This document shows positions 16,063-24,737 of a DNA stretch of 39,686 nucleotides, in pieces. Position 1 is the first letter of the stretch. Every line of letters begins with the position of its first letter. Under the pieces are notes generated by a model. It was given only the letters and a program-made list of their open reading frames with translations. It was not told the DNA's origin and did no database searches. Position numbers and translations under genes: made by a program. Source of the stretch: Caldilineaceae bacterium (lineage in GTDB: Bacteria; Chloroflexota; Anaerolineae; Caldilineales; Caldilineaceae); the NCBI GenBank assembly GCA_022824025.1, contig JAJEBF010000012.1:1-39686 (forward strand). Direction: 5' to 3'.

Positions 16063-16164
16063 ATGCAGCCACTCCCTGTCAACGGGATGCTGCATCAGTT
16101 CAAGACCGCGCCGACGCGGGCGCTCATAGAAGCGCTGTCCGCCGAAAACGATAAAAACAGTTGA
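16063..16164 (+). CDS. Possible 33-residue small protein
   Basis: ATG 16063 starts two bases after the stop of the DegT-like gene and runs to TGA 16162-16164, 17 bases before the COG0523 start. The product reads [19 protein letters not shown] and then [14 protein letters not shown]. It has no recognisable motif and a weak ribosome site, so coding would depend on translational coupling. It could be only spacer. Confidence 0.35.
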   Translation: MQPLPVNGMLHQFKTAPTRALIEALSAENDKNS

Positions 16165-16181
16165 AAAGAGGAGACAGGAGC

Positions 16182-17540
16182 ATGATGAATACACTTGAAA
16201 CACGAGTGCCCGTGACCGTTCTGACCGGCTTTCTGGGGGCAGGCAAAACCACGTTGCTCAACCGCGTCCTGACCGAAAATCACGGTAAGAGAATTGCGGT
16301 GATCGAAAATGAGTTCGGCGAGATCGGCATCGATAACGATCTGGTCATCGGCGCGGAAGAAGAGATCTTCGAGATGAACAACGGATGCATCTGCTGCACC
16401 GTTCGGGGTGATCTGATTCGCATTCTCAGTCATCTGATGAAGCGCCGCGATAAGTTCGATTACATCATGGTCGAAACCACCGGCATGGCGGATCCCGGTC
16501 CCGTCGCCCAGACTTTCTACGTGGATGATGATATGCAGGACAAGCTGTTGCTGGATGCGATTGTCACGGTGGTGGATGCCAAACACATCTGGGAACACAT
16601 CGACGACAGCGATGAGGCAAAAGAACAGGTTGCCTTTGCTGATGTGATCCTGCTCAATAAGATCGATCTGGTTGCCCCGGAAGACCTCGACAGACTCGAA
16701 GCACGCATCAAAAGCATGAACAGCATGGCGAAAATCTGCCGCACCCGCGACGCGGTGGTCGAGATGGACAACATTCTCAATGTGGGCGGCTTCAACCTCG
16801 ACCGGGCGCTGGAAATCGATCCGAAGTTCATGGAGCCGGAGTACCCGTTCGAATGGTCGGGTATCTATGAACTGAGCGCCGGGAGTTACGAATGGGTGAT
16901 GGGTGAGGGCCCTGACCCGGCCATGGGGGCCGCACTGCTGCCGCTGTCAAATAATGGAATGCCGGCGAAGGAAGCGACGCTGATGGACGCCGTACTGACC
17001 TTTTCTGAAGATGAGCAGGCAGTGCATGCAGGCGAAGCGCTGCGCCTCGGCAATGGGCAGCACAACCAGCTCGTGCTGAACGGAAAAGGCGAGACCGTCT
17101 TCAACTTCGTGATTCAGCAGCCGGGCTGTTACATGCTGTTCACCGAACATCACCCTGATGAATTCGACGCGCACCTGTGCGGCACGGATGCCGTGCTTGT
17201 CCCGCTTGAAACCCGCGAGTACAAGCCCGACCATGAACACGACGAAGAAGTGACTTCTGTTGGGATCGCCCTCCCCGGTGATTTTCACCTGGAGAGGCTC
17301 AATGGCTGGTTAAGTCAACTTCTGCGCGTGCATGGACAGGACATCTTCCGTATGAAAGGCGTGTTGAGCGTGCGCGGCTGGAAAGAGCGCTTCGTATTTC
17401 AGGGGGTGCATATGCTCTTTGACGGCCGCCCGGATCGTCCGTGGGCGGATGAACCGCGTCATAACAAGATGGTCTTTATCGGGCGTAACCTGGATCGGGC
17501 TGCGCTGGAAGAAGGCTTTCGCGCCTGTCTCGTGTCATGA
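16182..17540 (+). CDS. COG0523/CobW-family GTPase with an extra inserted domain
   Basis: 452-residue G3E-type GTPase, a group that delivers metals to client proteins. Visible motifs: GFLGAGKT (16-23, Walker A), the metal-binding CxCC in [13 protein letters not shown] (C69, C71, C72), ETTGMADP (98-105) and NKID (159-162). The C-terminal CobW_C region is about 360-452 ([21 protein letters not shown]). Residues about 222-345 ([20 protein letters not shown] to FTEHHPDEF) are an additional beta-rich domain; family members such as E. coli YjiA have only about 318 residues. A HEHDEE patch follows at 351-356. AGGAG sites precede ATG 16182/16185. The WD40 gene overlaps its stop. Zinc as the metal is inferred from the nearby zur-azt genes. 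Confidence 0.88.
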   Translation: MMNTLETRVPVTVLTGFLGAGKTTLLNRVLTENHGKRIAVIENEFGEIGIDNDLVIGAEEEIFEMNNGCICCTVRGDLIRILSHLMKRRDKFDYIMVETTGMADPGPVAQTFYVDDDMQDKLLLDAIVTVVDAKHIWEHIDDSDEAKEQVAFADVILLNKIDLVAPEDLDRLEARIKSMNSMAKICRTRDAVVEMDNILNVGGFNLDRALEIDPKFMEPEYPFEWSGIYELSAGSYEWVMGEGPDPAMGAALLPLSNNGMPAKEATLMDAVLTFSEDEQAVHAGEALRLGNGQHNQLVLNGKGETVFNFVIQQPGCYMLFTEHHPDEFDAHLCGTDAVLVPLETREYKPDHEHDEEVTSVGIALPGDFHLERLNGWLSQLLRVHGQDIFRMKGVLSVRGWKERFVFQGVHMLFDGRPDRPWADEPRHNKMVFIGRNLDRAALEEGFRACLVS

Positions 17541-18580
17541 TGCGGCGCATAGGCAGGCGCAAACCGCCGCAGCCATCGCTCAAGGCAATATGGCGTACCA
17601 ACATTGACGATCATCCGATCGGGCTGGCATGGTCGCCGGATGGCAAACTGTTGGCAGTGGCGGGTGTGTCTGGACCAATCACGCTGTTTTATGGCGCAGA
17701 CGGCGTTGTACAGCGCAAGCTACCCGGCCATCCCCTCGGCACGATGGCAATTTCGTGGCACAAAGACAGTCGTCTCCTCGCCAGCGTCGGGCAGGATGGC
17801 AAGGTACGGCTGTGGGATACCAAGATAGGAACGCAGACCGCTGAAATGGCAGGCGGCGCAAGCTGGGTGGAGCGTGTCGCTTTCAGCCCTGCGGGCGACT
17901 TTCTTGTGTCAGCCGCCGGGCGCAAACTGCGAATGTGGAACGCCGCCGGGGAATTGAACTGCGAATTTCCCGATGCGAACAGCACCATTACTGACATCAA
18001 GTGGCGCAATAATGGCAAACAGTTCGCAATCTCTGCCTACAATGGCGTCGTTCTGTATGCCCCCTCAGAAGCTGAGCCACTCAACCGTTTCGAATGGCAG
18101 GGTTCGACACTCACATTGGAATGGAGTCCCGATGGAAGGCACATTGCGACTGGCGACCAGGACTCGACAGTGCATTTCTGGCACGTCGAGTCCGGGCAGG
18201 ACTTGCAGATGTGGGGCTACGAAACGAAGGTGCTGGAACTGGCATGGAGCTTCAATAGTCGCTATCTGGCGACCGGCGGCGGGACCCAGGCGGTGATCTG
18301 GGACTGTTCCGGCAAGGGGCCGGAAAACACTCGACCGATCATGCTGGAAGGGCATCAGCGCCTCATCAAGCATCTGAAGTTTCAGCGCCAGGGTATGCTG
18401 CTGGCTTCCGGTGGTAACGATGGTCTGCTGGCAATCTGGAACATCGAGAAGAAGAAGCCTGTTTTGCTGGCGGACGCGGTGTTCAAGAGCCCAATTGCCG
18501 GCTTGGCCTGGTCACCGGATGATCGCCGTATCGCGGTGTCAGATGAGAGTGGTTTCCTGTCGATAGCGGCAGCGCAGTGA
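17537..18580 (+). CDS. Cytoplasmic WD40-repeat protein
   Basis: 347 residues, almost entirely WD40 blades of about 40 residues: [130 protein letters not shown] and [14 protein letters not shown]. This fits one seven-bladed propeller that would act as a protein-binding platform. There is no signal peptide. ATG 17537 overlaps the TGA of the COG0523 gene, so the two are coupled and probably act together. Confidence 0.88.
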   Translation: MMRRIGRRKPPQPSLKAIWRTNIDDHPIGLAWSPDGKLLAVAGVSGPITLFYGADGVVQRKLPGHPLGTMAISWHKDSRLLASVGQDGKVRLWDTKIGTQTAEMAGGASWVERVAFSPAGDFLVSAAGRKLRMWNAAGELNCEFPDANSTITDIKWRNNGKQFAISAYNGVVLYAPSEAEPLNRFEWQGSTLTLEWSPDGRHIATGDQDSTVHFWHVESGQDLQMWGYETKVLELAWSFNSRYLATGGGTQAVIWDCSGKGPENTRPIMLEGHQRLIKHLKFQRQGMLLASGGNDGLLAIWNIEKKKPVLLADAVFKSPIAGLAWSPDDRRIAVSDESGFLSIAAAQ

Positions 18581-18585
18581 TACTG

Positions 18586-18599
18586 TGAAACGTGTTTCA
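18586..18599 (+). promoter_or_regulatory. Operator-like palindrome TGAAAC-GT-GTTTCA
   Basis: A 14-bp dyad lies five bases after the WD40 stop and 15 bases before the aztB fragment. No known protein is assigned. It may be a leftover of a deleted regulatory region. Confidence 0.3.
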
Positions 18600-18614
18600 T
18601 ATCAGATATTCCCC

Positions 18615-18795
18615 TCTGTTGGTGAGACGATTTGTCTCGATGATGTTGGCGGCCGCGGTCCCCATCGCCGCGGTCGCCGTGACCGGCCTCTACAACTTCA
18701 CCCACTTCAAACTGCCCCCCGGTCCTGCCATGACCCTGGTCGCAAGCGGGATATTCGCGCTGGCAGTCACATTCAGGCGAAGAGTGCCCGCCTGA
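18615..18795 (+). pseudogene. 3' fragment of a second aztB copy
   Basis: The last 60 codons of the permease (VRRFVSMMLAAAVPIAAVAV to FRRRVPA, then TGA) are still open but have no start, no upstream domains and no ribosome site. It aligns gap-free with 14506-14686. Confidence 0.88.
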
Positions 18796-18809
18796 GAATC
18801 CTCTTCCCG
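18615..18809 (+). repeat. 195-bp direct repeat, copy 2
   Basis: Partner of 14506-14700 at a constant offset of 4,109 bases. It ends where IS-related sequence begins at about 18811. Confidence 0.9.
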
Positions 18810-18810
18810 G

Positions 18811-18867
18811 CGGAAGAGAAGCGCCAAACGATGACGCAAGGCCATTCAGGGCCATCAGATAGGCGCC
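18811..18867 (-). mobile_element. End fragment of the same IS5-type element
   Basis: It contains the exact 26-bp match (18821-18846) to the subterminal part of the element at 9585-10091, and then a diverged inverted-repeat end (GGCGCCTATCTGATGG on the minus strand). Only the transposase start (MALRHRLA) remains. Confidence 0.65.
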
Positions 18868-18968
18868 CAGCCTGCTCCCTGCTTGTCGAATCGGCAGCCG
18901 CCTCGTTTGCATGCAGTCAAAGTTTGCCCTCATCCACCCCGTAGGCTAAAATTGAGAGCCGTTGCCGC

Positions 18969-19041
18969 GGGTCCCTAGCTCAATTGGTAGAGCAACGGCC
19001 TTTTAAGCCGTGGGTTCTGGGTTCGAGTCCCAGGGGGCTCA
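18969..19041 (+). tRNA. tRNA-Lys (anticodon TTT)
   Basis: Acceptor stem GGGTCCC/GGGGCTC (one wobble), D stem GCTC/GAGC, anticodon arm ACGGC-CTTTTAA-GCCGT, T arm CTGGG-TTCGAGT-CCCAG, discriminator A at 19041. CCA is not encoded. It stands at the right edge of the zinc island. Confidence 0.96.
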
Positions 19042-19085
19042 TTGCGGAGAGTCTGGACTGCGTCTTTGCCTGCAACAGGCGCACC

Positions 19086-19121
19086 AAAAAGCAGAGCGCA
19101 AGCGCTCTGCTTTCTTGTTTT
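19086..19121. terminator. Bidirectional terminator between tRNA-Lys and the glycan region
   Basis: GCAGAGCGC (19091-19099), AA, GCGCTCTGC (19102-19110). On the plus strand TTTCTTGTTTT follows; on the minus strand the complement of AAAAA (19086-19090) gives TTTTT. It can end both the tRNA transcript and the converging glycan-gene transcript. Confidence 0.82.
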
Positions 19122-19182
19122 CTGCGTTGTTTTTTGTCGTCGGCTGCGAACGGACCCCGCCTCGATCCTGGTATCCGATTCG

Positions 19183-20130
19183 CTACCGGCTGGGTTTGGC
19201 CGCCCTGGCCAAACCGGACTGCCACTCTCTGCCCTTCCGGCCCGCGTAGAGCATGTAGTAGGCGTCCCCGGTTTCAAAGACCTGGGGCGTGAGGATACCG
19301 TCGCAGTCCCATGCCCCGCGGTCCGCGGCGGGCGTGAAGATCGGGTTGTGCGGGTTCGGTTCAAATTCGCGGAAATCTCTCGTGCGCACATGCCCGATCT
19401 GCCATATTTCATCATCCTGTGCGCGCCCGCCATACAGGATGTGGAAATAGCGCGGTCCCTTGAAGATCTCCGCCTCGCGCACGCCGCCGCTGTCCCAGGC
19501 CAGACCGCTGCCGCTGAATATGGGGTTGGCCGCGTCCTTGGTGACCGCCGCGGGGTCGGCGGTCGGCGCGGTCGCGTGGCAAATAACCGGATTCCCTTCC
19601 GACTCGCCGGTGTAGATGATGTGGATCGTGTCGCCGTCGACCACCGCAGAGGGGTGCGACGAGCCTGCGCTCTCGTAAGGCGTGTCCGCGGGAATCACCG
19701 GTGCCCGGAGCACGCGCGTCCATGCGCCAAAATCGCCGTCGCCTACCAGTAAGCCCGTCTGTTTGGGAGGTTTGAGCCGCCGGCCCAGATAGTAGACATA
19801 GAACCTGCCGTCGGCCGGATTTTGGAAGGGGTAGGGGTACTCGACGGTGAAATCGTCAAAGCCGGCCTGCGAGGGCATCAGGACAGGGTTCCTCGGGTCG
19901 TGGGTGACGGCCGCGGGGTCGCTTGCCGGCGCGGCGCTGTGCATCAGCATCCAGTAGTTGTCCTTTCTGCGTCTGCCCCAAAGGTAGTGGACTGTGTCGC
20001 CCACGACGATGGCGTGCGCGGCCGCAGCCCACTCGGGCGGTTCGCAGAAAAAGGTCGGGTTGCCTTCCTCGATACGTTCGAAACTGGCGAACAGGTCGAA
20101 CGGAATCTCATCATGCGCTGATCTGTCCAT
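19183..20130 (-). CDS. GH43-like five-bladed propeller glycosidase
   Basis: 315 residues, no signal peptide. Repeated blade patterns of the GH43/GH32/GH62/GH68 fold are visible: HAIVVGDTVHYLWGRR, FTVEYPYPFQNPADGRFYVYYLG, SHPSAVVDGDTIHIIYTG, REAEIFKGPRYFHILYGG, and DCDGILTPQVFETGDAYYMLYAG. The acidic residues after the blades could be catalytic, but the family and sugar cannot be fixed by eye. GGAG precedes ATG 20130. It is the last gene of the series, 44 bases after the GH2 gene, which points to glycan breakdown in the cytoplasm. Confidence 0.75.
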   Translation of the reverse strand: MDRSAHDEIPFDLFASFERIEEGNPTFFCEPPEWAAAAHAIVVGDTVHYLWGRRRKDNYWMLMHSAAPASDPAAVTHDPRNPVLMPSQAGFDDFTVEYPYPFQNPADGRFYVYYLGRRLKPPKQTGLLVGDGDFGAWTRVLRAPVIPADTPYESAGSSHPSAVVDGDTIHIIYTGESEGNPVICHATAPTADPAAVTKDAANPIFSGSGLAWDSGGVREAEIFKGPRYFHILYGGRAQDDEIWQIGHVRTRDFREFEPNPHNPIFTPAADRGAWDCDGILTPQVFETGDAYYMLYAGRKGREWQSGLARAAKPSR

Positions 20131-20174
20131 TCTGTCTCCTGAAGTTGAATAAGCCGGTAACAGAGAACGGGAAC

Positions 20175-23024
20175 CTACCCCAGAGCCCAGCCCACCAGGT
20201 TGCTGAAGAGCCGCTCCGCCACCGGATCTTTGCCCAGGTTCTCAACGAGCCGGTGCGTACACAGGATGTAACTGCCTTCACCGTGCGCGATCTGCGTCAG
20301 GTCGGCGCCGTGGAAGGCCGCGGTCACGCCGATGTAGTTCTGCTTGTGCTTCAGTCCGGCGTGCCAGTCGTAAGTGACGTTGCCGCTGATCCAGTCCGTT
20401 TCCGGCTTCACGATCGACCAGCGCGAAACCACATCCCGGTACTCCTGCCCCATCAGGCAGGCCGACGGCAGCCCGTCGTAGACCGGATGCTCGCGCACAA
20501 CGTGGCTGCACGGCGTCCAAAGGCCCTTGCCGCTGAAATAGGTGACCGTGAAGGGCAGCAGAAGGTCCCTTTCCAGGAGTTTTTCCATGCGATACCTGGT
20601 TGTCAGCGTGTTCTCCGGCGGCATACCGAGGAAGACGGCCGTCCCCCCGCGGCTGACCCATTGCGCCAGGTCGGCGAAGACCGGCTGCTCCTCGCCGCCC
20701 CAGCCATTCAGGTTCACCAGTACGCGGGCGCTGCGCGGCGTCTCCGCCGAAAATGGCGCAGCACGCAGGTCGGAGCCGGCCACATAAGCGGCCAGCGCGC
20801 CGTCAAGGTCGATCAGCGCGACATCCTGTTGGGGGAGGGCCGATCCCGCCTGCTCCAGGGCATAGAAGCTGGTCCGGTTCTCCACGATCACCGCGTCGCC
20901 CACGCGGAAGGCGGCCTCCACCAGGCAGCGCCCCGTCAGGCCGCCGGTGGCGACGGCATACTCACCCAGATCGACAATGCCCGCCGGCAGTGTTGTCTCT
21001 TCGCTGTGGTCGAGCAGGCGCCGCCCGTCGCTGGCCGTGACCTGAAGCGAGAGCGTGCCCGCTACCGCTTCCTCGTCGTTGACCGACGTCAGCAGGATCT
21101 GCACCGCCTGCCCGGCGTAGACATTCTGCGCGCTGGGGCGAATCGCAATATAGCGGTCGGCAAAGGTCTCCTGAATCGCGTAATAGGCGCGCTTGGGGTT
21201 GCGGAAATTGTCGATCAGACCCGCGCCCACAATCCAGTCGCCGTCGTTGAGAGAGTGAATGCCAATACCGGCAATATCAGGGTTGATGCGGCAGGCCTCG
21301 GCCATCAGCTTGTTACCGGTGTAGTGGACCTCCTGGCAGGCGAGCATGAAGTCGTGGAAGGTCGGGAAGACTTCATCCAGCCCAGTCCTTTCATAGACCG
21401 CCAGGTAGGAGTCGTGCAGACGTTCATGGATGCGGTAGTCCGGCGTGATGGGGTTGCCTTCGCGCCGGTACTGGGCCATGTTGGCCTCCAGGTCGGGGAT
21501 GCTGCCATAGCCCAGCTCGGAAATGTTGGTCAGCAGGCCGGGCTCGATGTGGCTGGCCGTATGCCGGCCCAGGCTGGAGCGGCCCATCGCCTTCAGCTCC
21601 TCTTCCGTCTTGCCCAGCAGCATCAGATTATCGTAGTTTTCCTGCGCGAAGGGCGTGCCCGGGTAGTCGTGGACATCGTTGATCAGCGTCGGCTCGTATG
21701 AGCCGGGCAGATAGACGCTGCACAGTCCGGCAAAGCCGCCGGCTTCGTCGATGATCAGCCGTGTGGCATCCAGTTCCCGCGCCTTCAGCGAAGTGGTGTG
21801 CCGCAGCCGTTTCAGCCCGTCGCGCAGGATCTCGTTGAACATCTCCCAGATGACGATAGAGGGATGATTGCGGTCGCGCAACACCATCTCCGTCACCTCG
21901 TTCTCGATGCGCTGCCGCGTGTAGGGCGTGATCTGCGGCCAGTTGTCCATGCACTCGACCGGCAGCGCGCCCACGTACAGAACGCCCATCTCGTCGGCCA
22001 TGTCGTAGACGACCGGCGGCTGCGGCTTGCGCCAGGGCCGGACCATGTTGATGTTGCCCTCTTTGATCAGCCTGAACTCCTTCCGGAGCAGCTCCAGATC
22101 CCGCGGATAGGCCAGCGAATGGGGGTAGAAGGCCTCGTTGAAGGTCGTCTTCAGGACGATCTTCTTGCCATTCAGATAGAAGCTCTTGCCCTCGGCCGTG
22201 AACTCGCGAAAACCGAACCGCGTCTCCACCCGGTCCGAAAGCCCATCCGCCAGCTGCACGCTGGTCGCGGCCAGGTAGAGGAAGGGATCATCGAGCTGCC
22301 AGAGCCTGTGGCCAGCCACATTCAACGCCAGCGCCACATCGTTTCTGCCCGGCCGCAGGTTGTGTTCCGCGCTGGCCGCCGCCGCGGGGCTGCCGTCTGC
22401 CCAGGACGCGATCTCGCACTGTACCTCGGCTTTCTGGCTCTTGAGGCTGGTATTGCGCAACGCCAGCTCCACCTGCGCATCGCCGGAAGCGATGTCGCCC
22501 GTCACGAATACGTTTTCAATGTAGACGGCATCCGTGGCGATGAGCGAAACGGGCTGCCAGATCCCGCCGGCGATGGCGCCGCGCCAGTGCGGCATATCGT
22601 CCCGCCCCAGGCCGTCAATGACGACATCGCGGGTGATCAGCGGGGTGATGACGCGCACGGCGACGAAGTTTTCCTTGTCCGCGTGCAATAGATCACCGAC
22701 CTCCAACTCGAAACCGGTATATCCGCCTTCATGCGCGCCGGCGGCCTCGCCGTTCACCCAGACCTCGGCCCGGTAGTTGACCGCCTCGAACCGCAGACGG
22801 ATCGTCTTGTCCCCCAAATCCGACGGCAGATGGAAGCTCTTGCCATACCAGGCCGCGCCCTCGTAGTCCTGTCTGAACTCCTCCAGGCAGGCGGGAACTG
22901 TAACCTCCACGATGTCATGGTAGCTGTGGAACTGTTCGCGATGCTGCCAGTTGAGCGTACGGCCTCTGTTGTCGTGGTCAAAGATGACCTGCCAGTTGCC
23001 GTCAAGAGAGAGCGTGCGATTCAT
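20175..23024 (-). CDS. Glycoside hydrolase family 2 enzyme
   Basis: 949 residues, larger than beta-glucuronidase and close to beta-galactosidase/mannosidase size. N-terminal sugar-binding domain (about 1-165: LDGNWQVIFD, GAAWYGKSFHLP, YRAEVWVNGE), an immunoglobulin-like domain, and a TIM barrel (about 280-620). The acid/base is E398 in IWEMFNE after RNHPSIV, and the nucleophile candidate is E503 in NISELGYGS. A C-terminal extension of about 300 residues ends in a glutamine-amidotransferase-like fold region (GGTAVFLGMPPE). No signal peptide, so it acts on imported oligosaccharides. The exact sugar is unknown. Confidence 0.88.
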   Translation of the reverse strand: MNRTLSLDGNWQVIFDHDNRGRTLNWQHREQFHSYHDIVEVTVPACLEEFRQDYEGAAWYGKSFHLPSDLGDKTIRLRFEAVNYRAEVWVNGEAAGAHEGGYTGFELEVGDLLHADKENFVAVRVITPLITRDVVIDGLGRDDMPHWRGAIAGGIWQPVSLIATDAVYIENVFVTGDIASGDAQVELALRNTSLKSQKAEVQCEIASWADGSPAAAASAEHNLRPGRNDVALALNVAGHRLWQLDDPFLYLAATSVQLADGLSDRVETRFGFREFTAEGKSFYLNGKKIVLKTTFNEAFYPHSLAYPRDLELLRKEFRLIKEGNINMVRPWRKPQPPVVYDMADEMGVLYVGALPVECMDNWPQITPYTRQRIENEVTEMVLRDRNHPSIVIWEMFNEILRDGLKRLRHTTSLKARELDATRLIIDEAGGFAGLCSVYLPGSYEPTLINDVHDYPGTPFAQENYDNLMLLGKTEEELKAMGRSSLGRHTASHIEPGLLTNISELGYGSIPDLEANMAQYRREGNPITPDYRIHERLHDSYLAVYERTGLDEVFPTFHDFMLACQEVHYTGNKLMAEACRINPDIAGIGIHSLNDGDWIVGAGLIDNFRNPKRAYYAIQETFADRYIAIRPSAQNVYAGQAVQILLTSVNDEEAVAGTLSLQVTASDGRRLLDHSEETTLPAGIVDLGEYAVATGGLTGRCLVEAAFRVGDAVIVENRTSFYALEQAGSALPQQDVALIDLDGALAAYVAGSDLRAAPFSAETPRSARVLVNLNGWGGEEQPVFADLAQWVSRGGTAVFLGMPPENTLTTRYRMEKLLERDLLLPFTVTYFSGKGLWTPCSHVVREHPVYDGLPSACLMGQEYRDVVSRWSIVKPETDWISGNVTYDWHAGLKHKQNYIGVTAAFHGADLTQIAHGEGSYILCTHRLVENLGKDPVAERLFSNLVGWALG

Positions 23025-23142
23025 AGATGGTCTGTTCCCTATTGTTTTGGACTATCGGATCGGTGTCTTCAGCAACGGGTAGTCACCCCAAAGCATGGGG
23101 CCGCCAGAACGAACAACGAACCACTGAAAACTGGAACTGCCC

Positions 23143-24648
23143 TTACGGTCCCGCCTCGCCCGTCGCCATGATCGTGCCCGCGGGCGGGAGCTGGTCGGCC
23201 CGGCTGGGGAGACCGTCGCCGACTTCCGCCAGCCATGCCATCAGCTGAGCGCGGAGCTCGGCTTGAGTGGCCGCCTGGCCCGGCTCTGCTGTCAGGTTCT
23301 CCATCTCGTGCGGGTCGGCCTGCAGGTCGTAGAGCTCGTCGATGTCTTGCGGATTCCACACGTACTTGTAGCGTTCGTTGCGGATGGCGCGCACCGCGAA
23401 ATTCATGCCGTTGTAGAGATTGTAGACACCGTACGCTGTCTGCGGCCAATCCGCGGGGCGCGTGTCCGCGCCCACCAGCGGCAGCAGGTCCCGCCCGGCG
23501 CGCGGCGCCTCTGGGGCAGCCGGGGCGTCAATGAGGCTGAAAAGCGTCTCGCCCACGTCGATCAGCGAAACGAAGGCATCCTGGGGAGCCGGCGCTCTTT
23601 CCGGCGCACGGATGATCAGCGGAATGCGCCACACCTCTTCATAGAAGTAGGGCCCCTTGTCGAAGCGGCTGTGCGCGCCCTCCATGTCGCCGTGGTCGGC
23701 GACGAAAACCACCGTCGTCGACTCCTGCAGCCCCAGCCGCTCCAGCGCGTCCAGCACCCGCCCGATCGCTTCGTCTACCATCATGATATGAGCGTGGGAG
23801 TAGGCGACGACCGTGCGCCACTCTTCCTCATCCAGCGGCGACGTGTCCATGCACGGCCACCAGGCCACGGGATGAAACCAGGGCCTGCCGGCGCAGTTGT
23901 CGCCCAGGTTGGCCGGTAGTTCGACCTTCTCTCTCAGCTCCTGCGCGATGCCGGTGTACGGCTCGGGCAGATGGTGCGGGAAGTGCGGTTCGGCGGAGGA
24001 GACGGTCAGAAAGAACGGTTTGCTGCGATCGCCCGCGGCCCACTCTTCGAGGAAGCGGACGCCGTTCTCCATCACCGGAAAGGGTGGGCATTCCTCTTTG
24101 GGCTGGGCAATATCGCCCCAGAAGGGCGCGCGGCCTCTGAGCAGCCCGTGAGTCTGCCGGTCGTAGTTGTTCTTGGCAAACTGGTAGGAGAAGTTGCTGG
24201 TCTCCGGGTCGTAGGGTCGACGCTGGGCCTCCGCGTCGGGGTCGAAGCGGTGGGCGCCGCGCGCTTCAGGGTTTACCGGCCCGAGATGCCACTTGCCGAA
24301 ATAGCCGACGTGGTAGCCGAGCCGCGCGGCCTCGTCGATCCAGGTACGTTCCGTCAGCGGCGGCGAAAATTGCTGCGAGTATCCCACCGCGTAGTTGTCA
24401 GTGATGCCGGTTTCGTGCGGCCAGCGCCCCGTGAGCAGCGTTCCCCTGGCAGGCGTACACAACGGGCAGGTGGTGAAGGCGTTGCTGAAGACCGTCCCCG
24501 AAGCCGCCAAACGGTCGATATTGGGCGTCGCAATGGTCGATGCGCTACCGCTTCGCTGTTTGAGCGCTGGCGTATCCGCCCCGCAAAAGCTGAATGCCCT
24601 CGCAGGCCACTGGTCCGTCAGGATAAAAAGCACATTTTCCGCACGCAT
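23143..24648 (-). CDS. Formylglycine-dependent sulfatase
   Basis: 501-residue alkaline-phosphatase-fold sulfatase. The start MRAENVLFILTDQ at 24648 is chosen because GGAGAG lies just upstream. D12 and Q13 in the first metal-binding strand and the modification motif CTPAR (C64-R68, in CPLCTPARGTLLTGR) are present, so C64 should be converted to formylglycine by a maturase encoded elsewhere. VFVADHGDMEGAH gives the second metal site. No signal peptide is visible, so it is probably cytoplasmic and removes sulfate from imported sugars. Neighbouring GH2 and transporter genes point to a sulfated glycan. Confidence 0.92.
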   Translation of the reverse strand: MRAENVLFILTDQWPARAFSFCGADTPALKQRSGSASTIATPNIDRLAASGTVFSNAFTTCPLCTPARGTLLTGRWPHETGITDNYAVGYSQQFSPPLTERTWIDEAARLGYHVGYFGKWHLGPVNPEARGAHRFDPDAEAQRRPYDPETSNFSYQFAKNNYDRQTHGLLRGRAPFWGDIAQPKEECPPFPVMENGVRFLEEWAAGDRSKPFFLTVSSAEPHFPHHLPEPYTGIAQELREKVELPANLGDNCAGRPWFHPVAWWPCMDTSPLDEEEWRTVVAYSHAHIMMVDEAIGRVLDALERLGLQESTTVVFVADHGDMEGAHSRFDKGPYFYEEVWRIPLIIRAPERAPAPQDAFVSLIDVGETLFSLIDAPAAPEAPRAGRDLLPLVGADTRPADWPQTAYGVYNLYNGMNFAVRAIRNERYKYVWNPQDIDELYDLQADPHEMENLTAEPGQAATQAELRAQLMAWLAEVGDGLPSRADQLPPAGTIMATGEAGP

Positions 24649-24737
24649 CGAACTACTCTCCAAAAAATGCCAAAATCAACCCGTCAGAGGCGAGTGAGGT
24701 TACTCGCTCGTCACTCCTCTTTCCTCACTCCTCGCCC

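Noticed and set aside
18592..18795. Independent small membrane protein gene
   Set aside because: It is the 3' end of aztB copied with its flank; the apparent GTG start lies in unrelated sequence.
19923..21701. 592-codon open frame on the plus strand
   Set aside because: It lies opposite the GH2 and GH43-like genes, whose motifs are clear. The product has no family pattern and is the shadow expected in GC-rich DNA.
24690..24707. Small hairpin GCGAGT/ACTCGC between set 1 permease and sulfatase genes as a terminator
   Set aside because: Only six pairs and no T-run on the minus strand. Too weak to call.
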